64,000 nucleotides of DNA, taken from NCBI GenBank assembly GCA_000023405.1, contig CP001643.1, forward strand, positions 434,001-498,000, in the 5' to 3' direction. A program made the translations under genes and the position numbers. Origin of the DNA: Brachybacterium faecium DSM 4810 (GTDB lineage: Bacteria > Actinomycetota > Actinomycetes > Actinomycetales > Dermabacteraceae). Below are positions 61,265 through 64,000 of this stretch, piece by piece; within the stretch, counting starts at the first letter, position 1; every line of letters starts with the position of its first letter. The notes beneath the pieces are model-generated. The model was not told the origin of the DNA, searched no databases, and was given only the letters and a program-made list of their open reading frames with translations.

Positions 61265-62269
61265 ATGGACAACCGTGCCGAGGTCCGCCAGTTCCTCATG
61301 TCGCGCCGCGCGAAGGTCACCCCGCAGGAGGTGGGGCTGCCCGCCGGCGGTGCCCGACGGGTGCCCGGTCTGCGCCGCAGCGAGGTGGCGATGCTCGCCG
61401 GAGTCAGCGTCGAGTACTACGCGAAGCTCGAGCGCGGCGCGATCGCCGGGGCCTCCGCCGCGGTGCTCGACTCGCTCGCCACGGCGCTGCGGCTGGACGA
61501 GACGGAGCGGATCCACCTGTGGGATCTCGCCCGCGCGGCCGACGGGATCCCCACCTCCGGCCGACGGCGCCGACCCGCCTCGAGCGCGGCGCCCGCCCCG
61601 CTGCGCCCCGCGCTGCAGTGGGTGCTCGATGCGCAGAGGGACGGGGTCGCGTTCGTGCGCGACCAGTACCAGAACCTGCTGGCCACCAATGAGCTGGGGC
61701 GCGCCTTCTACTCCCCGGTGATCGGCGACGGCGGCCGCCTCCCGAACCTCGCGCGCTTCCAGTTCCTGGATCCGCTGGCGAAGGAGTTCTACCCGGAGTG
61801 GGAGCGCTTCGCCGAGATGTGCGTGGGCGGCATGCGCGTCGAGGCGGGCCGGGACCCGCACGACACCGTCCTGCAGGAGCTGGTGGGGGAGCTGTCCACC
61901 TGCTCCGAGACCTTCCGGCGGCTGTGGGGCGCCCATGACGTGCGCACCCACGGCGCGGGCACCAAACACTTCCGCCACCCGGTGGTGGGCGAGCTGACCC
62001 TCGCGTACGAGGAGCTCGCGATCACCGCCGAGCCCGGCCGCGCGGTCATCGTCTACACCGCCGAGCCCGGCTCCACGAGCGCCGAGCGCCTGCGCCTGCT
62101 CGCCAGCTGGCAGGCGAGCCGTCGCGCGGAGGCCGTCGAGGCTGACGGGCCCGCTGAACCCGCCGAAGCCGCCGAGACCAGCGTGTCAGGGGCGGGGCAG
62201 GGGGAGGATCCTCGGGAGGGTGCGGGCCCTGCAGAAGGCCCTGCGCGCCCCTCCCACGACCCGCGCTGA
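61265..62269 (+). CDS. XRE transcriptional regulator with MmyB-type ligand domain
   Basis: 334 aa. The HTH (about 30-75) contains VPGLRRSEVAMLAGVSVEYY followed by KLERG, the classic actinobacterial form, and the rest is the MmyB-like PAS-type ligand domain (LLATNELGRAFYSP, RVEAGRDPHD, HPVVGELTL). The last 45 residues are an acidic, Pro/Ala/Gly-rich tail. The ATG at 61265 has AAGGTGG upstream. It is divergent from the alcohol dehydrogenase. Confidence 0.92.
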   Translation: MDNRAEVRQFLMSRRAKVTPQEVGLPAGGARRVPGLRRSEVAMLAGVSVEYYAKLERGAIAGASAAVLDSLATALRLDETERIHLWDLARAADGIPTSGRRRRPASSAAPAPLRPALQWVLDAQRDGVAFVRDQYQNLLATNELGRAFYSPVIGDGGRLPNLARFQFLDPLAKEFYPEWERFAEMCVGGMRVEAGRDPHDTVLQELVGELSTCSETFRRLWGAHDVRTHGAGTKHFRHPVVGELTLAYEELAITAEPGRAVIVYTAEPGSTSAERLRLLASWQASRRAEAVEADGPAEPAEAAETSVSGAGQGEDPREGAGPAEGPARPSHDPR

Positions 62270-62279
62270 CGGGCCCGGA

Positions 62280-63233
62280 TCAGCCCCGGGCGTCGAGGCG
62301 GGCCTTGCGCCAGCCATCGATGATGTCCCACACGGAGACGCCGATGATCGTGATCACGACGATCACGTGGAGCGTCCGCAGCGTCTCCCCGTCCACGCCG
62401 TTGCTGCGCAGCGCCAGGTCCACGAACTCCTCGTTCACCAGCGCCGAGCGACCCAGCAGCGTGAGCGCCCAGCTCATGAACAGCACCGCGAGGGCGGTGT
62501 TCACGGTGGCGAGCGCCGGGGACCAGCGGCGGCGCAGCATCACGACCACCGCGAGCACCGCCTCGAGCAGCAGCAGGCCGAGCAGCCCCACGATCCAGGT
62601 GGGCCAGAGCTCCGGGTTCAGGAACGGGAGCCTCTCCCCGTCGATGTGGAGGAACCCGCGCAGCTGGTCCCACAGCACCGCGCCGATGCCGAGGCCCGCG
62701 AAGATCACCGAGGCGATGGCGTCGGCGCGGCTGGTGGTGCGCGAGTCCAGAGCGGGCAGCCGGTCCAGGTCCCAGGCCGTGCCGGTCTCCGTCCCGGTGC
62801 GCTCGAGGATCATGAACACCACGGTGACCCAGAAGGACACGTGCACCACGGCGCCGATGCCCACCGCGATGGCCTGGCCGATAACGGTGCCCAGCGGGGC
62901 CTGGACCAGGGCCTGGCCGATCGCGACACCCGCGACGGCGCACGCGGGCACGATCCACAGCAGAAGCCGCAGCAGCCGCCGCCAGGCGAGGTAGTGGCGC
63001 GGCCCGATCAGGTGCAGCGGTCGATCCGCGTACTCGGCGGTGAGGATCGCGGGATCGCCCAGCTCGGTGAGCGCGGCGCGCTCGGCGGAGACAGGGTCCT
63101 CGCCGCGGTCGATGCGGGCCTCGGTCGCGTCCATGATCAGCGCCGTGAGCTCGGCGCGCACGTCCTCCTGAGCCGCTGGGGGCAGCCCGGCGATCGTGGC
63201 GCGGATGTAGCGCTCGGTGAGTTCGGTGTTCAT
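62280..63233 (-). CDS. HAAS-domain membrane protein paired with PadR
   Basis: 317 aa. Residues 1-75 are the helical HAAS/permease-prefix domain (TERYIRATIAGLPPAAQEDV and ERAALTELGDP), followed by five or six membrane spans. Such proteins stand next to PadR regulators and are thought to help sense envelope or drug stress. The start follows the padR stop with a single base between, so they form one operon. Confidence 0.85.
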   Translation of the reverse strand: MNTELTERYIRATIAGLPPAAQEDVRAELTALIMDATEARIDRGEDPVSAERAALTELGDPAILTAEYADRPLHLIGPRHYLAWRRLLRLLLWIVPACAVAGVAIGQALVQAPLGTVIGQAIAVGIGAVVHVSFWVTVVFMILERTGTETGTAWDLDRLPALDSRTTSRADAIASVIFAGLGIGAVLWDQLRGFLHIDGERLPFLNPELWPTWIVGLLGLLLLEAVLAVVVMLRRRWSPALATVNTALAVLFMSWALTLLGRSALVNEEFVDLALRSNGVDGETLRTLHVIVVITIIGVSVWDIIDGWRKARLDARG

Positions 63234-63234
63234 G

Positions 63235-63582
63235 TCAGGACTCCTCGTCCCTGGGGGTCTCGGCGGTGAGCGAGGTGATCGCGCCGGTGAGCGCGCGCCA
63301 CTCGGTGGTGAGGGTGTCGGCGAGCTGCTCGCCGCGGGCGGAGGTGCGGTAGAACTTCCGCGGCCGGGCCTCCTCGGTGTTCCAGGCGCTGGTGAGCAGC
63401 TCCTGCTTCTCGAGGCGGCGCAGGAGCGGGTAGAGCGTGTTCGCATCCGTGGCGAAACCGTGCTGCGCGAGCTCCTCGAGCAGTCCGTAGCCGTACCCGG
63501 GGGTGCGCAGCAGATGCAGGCACGCGAGCACGACGGTGCCGCGCCGCAGCTCCTGCAGGTGGGTGTCGAAGGAATCGCTCAT
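63235..63582 (-). CDS. PadR-family transcriptional regulator
   Basis: 115 aa, the short PadR-s2 form: a winged helix (LRRGTVVLACLHLL, YGYGLLEELAQHGF, NTLYPLLRRLEKQELL) and a C-terminal dimer helix. It is likely to repress its own operon with the HAAS membrane gene, through the palindrome just upstream. The ATG lies 5 bases from that palindrome. Confidence 0.92.
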   Translation of the reverse strand: MSDSFDTHLQELRRGTVVLACLHLLRTPGYGYGLLEELAQHGFATDANTLYPLLRRLEKQELLTSAWNTEEARPRKFYRTSARGEQLADTLTTEWRALTGAITSLTAETPRDEES

Positions 63583-63586
63583 GCGT

Positions 63587-63600
63587 CACACCATAGTGTG
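63587..63600 (-). promoter_or_regulatory. Palindrome in the padR promoter region
   Basis: CACACTATGGTGTG on the minus strand has perfect 5-bp arms and includes TATGGT, a possible -10. It lies directly before the padR start, so it may be the autoregulatory site and the transcript may be nearly leaderless. Confidence 0.5.
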
Positions 63601-63728
63601 TGGCGCACAGCGTTGGCAACGGGGCGGTATGAGCTGCTGCGGGCAGGCCGACCGGTCGGCGCTCTGGGACCTGCGGCGCCCGGCTTGTAGCGTCGGACCC
63701 CTCACGATCCGACGATGACGGAGGAACG

Positions 63729-64000
63729 ATGACGAACGACCCCGACACCCTCAGCCAGCAGGACGTCGTGGACACGCTCCGCGACGCGAGCACGGTCATG
63801 CTCACCACCGCGCTGCCCGACGGCACGCTGCTCTCGCACCCGATGGCCATCCAGGGGGTGGGCGACGAGGCCGACATCTGGTTCTTCGTCAGCCTCCAGG
63901 GAGGCCAGGCCGACGCGCTGCGCCACGACCCCCACGTGAACCTCGCGATCGCCGAGGCCGGCTCGTGGCTGTCCGTCGCCGGCCGGGCCCGCTTCGTCGA
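63729..64000 (+). CDS. Pyridoxamine 5'-phosphate oxidase-fold general stress protein, 5' part
   Basis: The first 90 codons are present; the gene continues beyond the window. The visible sequence, with VMLTTALPDGTLLSHPMAIQ and DIWFFVSLQG then VNLAIAEAGSWLSVAG, matches general stress protein 26-like members of the split-barrel FMN family, which bind flavin and are often stress-induced. GGAGGAA precedes the ATG. Confidence 0.9.
   Translation, partial: MTNDPDTLSQQDVVDTLRDASTVMLTTALPDGTLLSHPMAIQGVGDEADIWFFVSLQGGQADALRHDPHVNLAIAEAGSWLSVAGRARFV

Overview
The window is very GC-rich, gene-dense actinobacterial DNA. Gene starts and stops commonly overlap by four bases (ATGA or GTGA), several starts are GTG, and Tat-type or lipoprotein leaders carry twin arginines. 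The gene content resembles a Dermabacteraceae-type actinobacterium such as Brachybacterium. That placement is an inference from gene style, not from a marker gene. I saw no rRNA, tRNA, IS element, phage gene or CRISPR array.

Layout. (1) 1-4.0 kb: NAD de novo synthesis, nadA (3' end only)-nadB-nadC plus a cysteine desulfurase. (2) 4.0-10.9 kb: an acidic protein with a faint SUKH look, a WXG100-type low-complexity protein, a class IV aminotransferase, a tail-to-tail gap with two tandem repeats, a SorC-type regulator facing a lone PTS EIIA and NUDIX pair, and an aldo/keto reductase. (3) 10.9-13.6 kb: the remains of a sugar ABC operon. An oxidoreductase and a TIM-barrel isomerase are intact, only the 3' end of a permease survives, and it abuts a frame-broken lacI fragment. 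(4) 13.6-18.3 kb: a penicillin-recognising-type hydrolase and a murein-peptide operon (DUF3870, a leader terminator, DUF819 permease, dipeptide epimerase, NlpC/P60 with a one-base frameshift). (5) 18.3-19.0 kb: a RibD/DHFR-like reductase.

(6) 19.3-53.3 kb is the core of the window, a large glycan locus that looks built for beta-1,4-galactan (type I arabinogalactan). It holds three GH53 endo-galactanases (two exported, one without a leader), a GH42 and a GH35 beta-galactosidase, a GH15 enzyme, four ABC sugar importers without any ATPase gene, an SSS symporter, a LacI regulator, a lipoprotein serpin and an oxidoreductase. LacI-type palindromes lie in the promoter regions. Two of them, 19 kb apart, are 17/18 identical and probably tie the GH42/GH53/GH15 operon, the first ABC operon with lacI, and the third ABC operon with two GH53 genes into one regulon. 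Proposed flow: exported GH53 cuts galactan, ABC importers take up galacto-oligosaccharides, and cytoplasmic GH53, GH42 and GH35 finish to galactose.

(7) 53.3-64 kb is mixed: an FAD monooxygenase, two tandem ribosomal protein bL31-type-B genes (one lacking its C-terminal motif), a PrsW-type membrane protease, regulators paired with redox enzymes, an MFS exporter, a PadR/HAAS pair and the start of a PPOX-fold stress protein. The largest tandem repeats and hairpins lie in gaps between converging genes.
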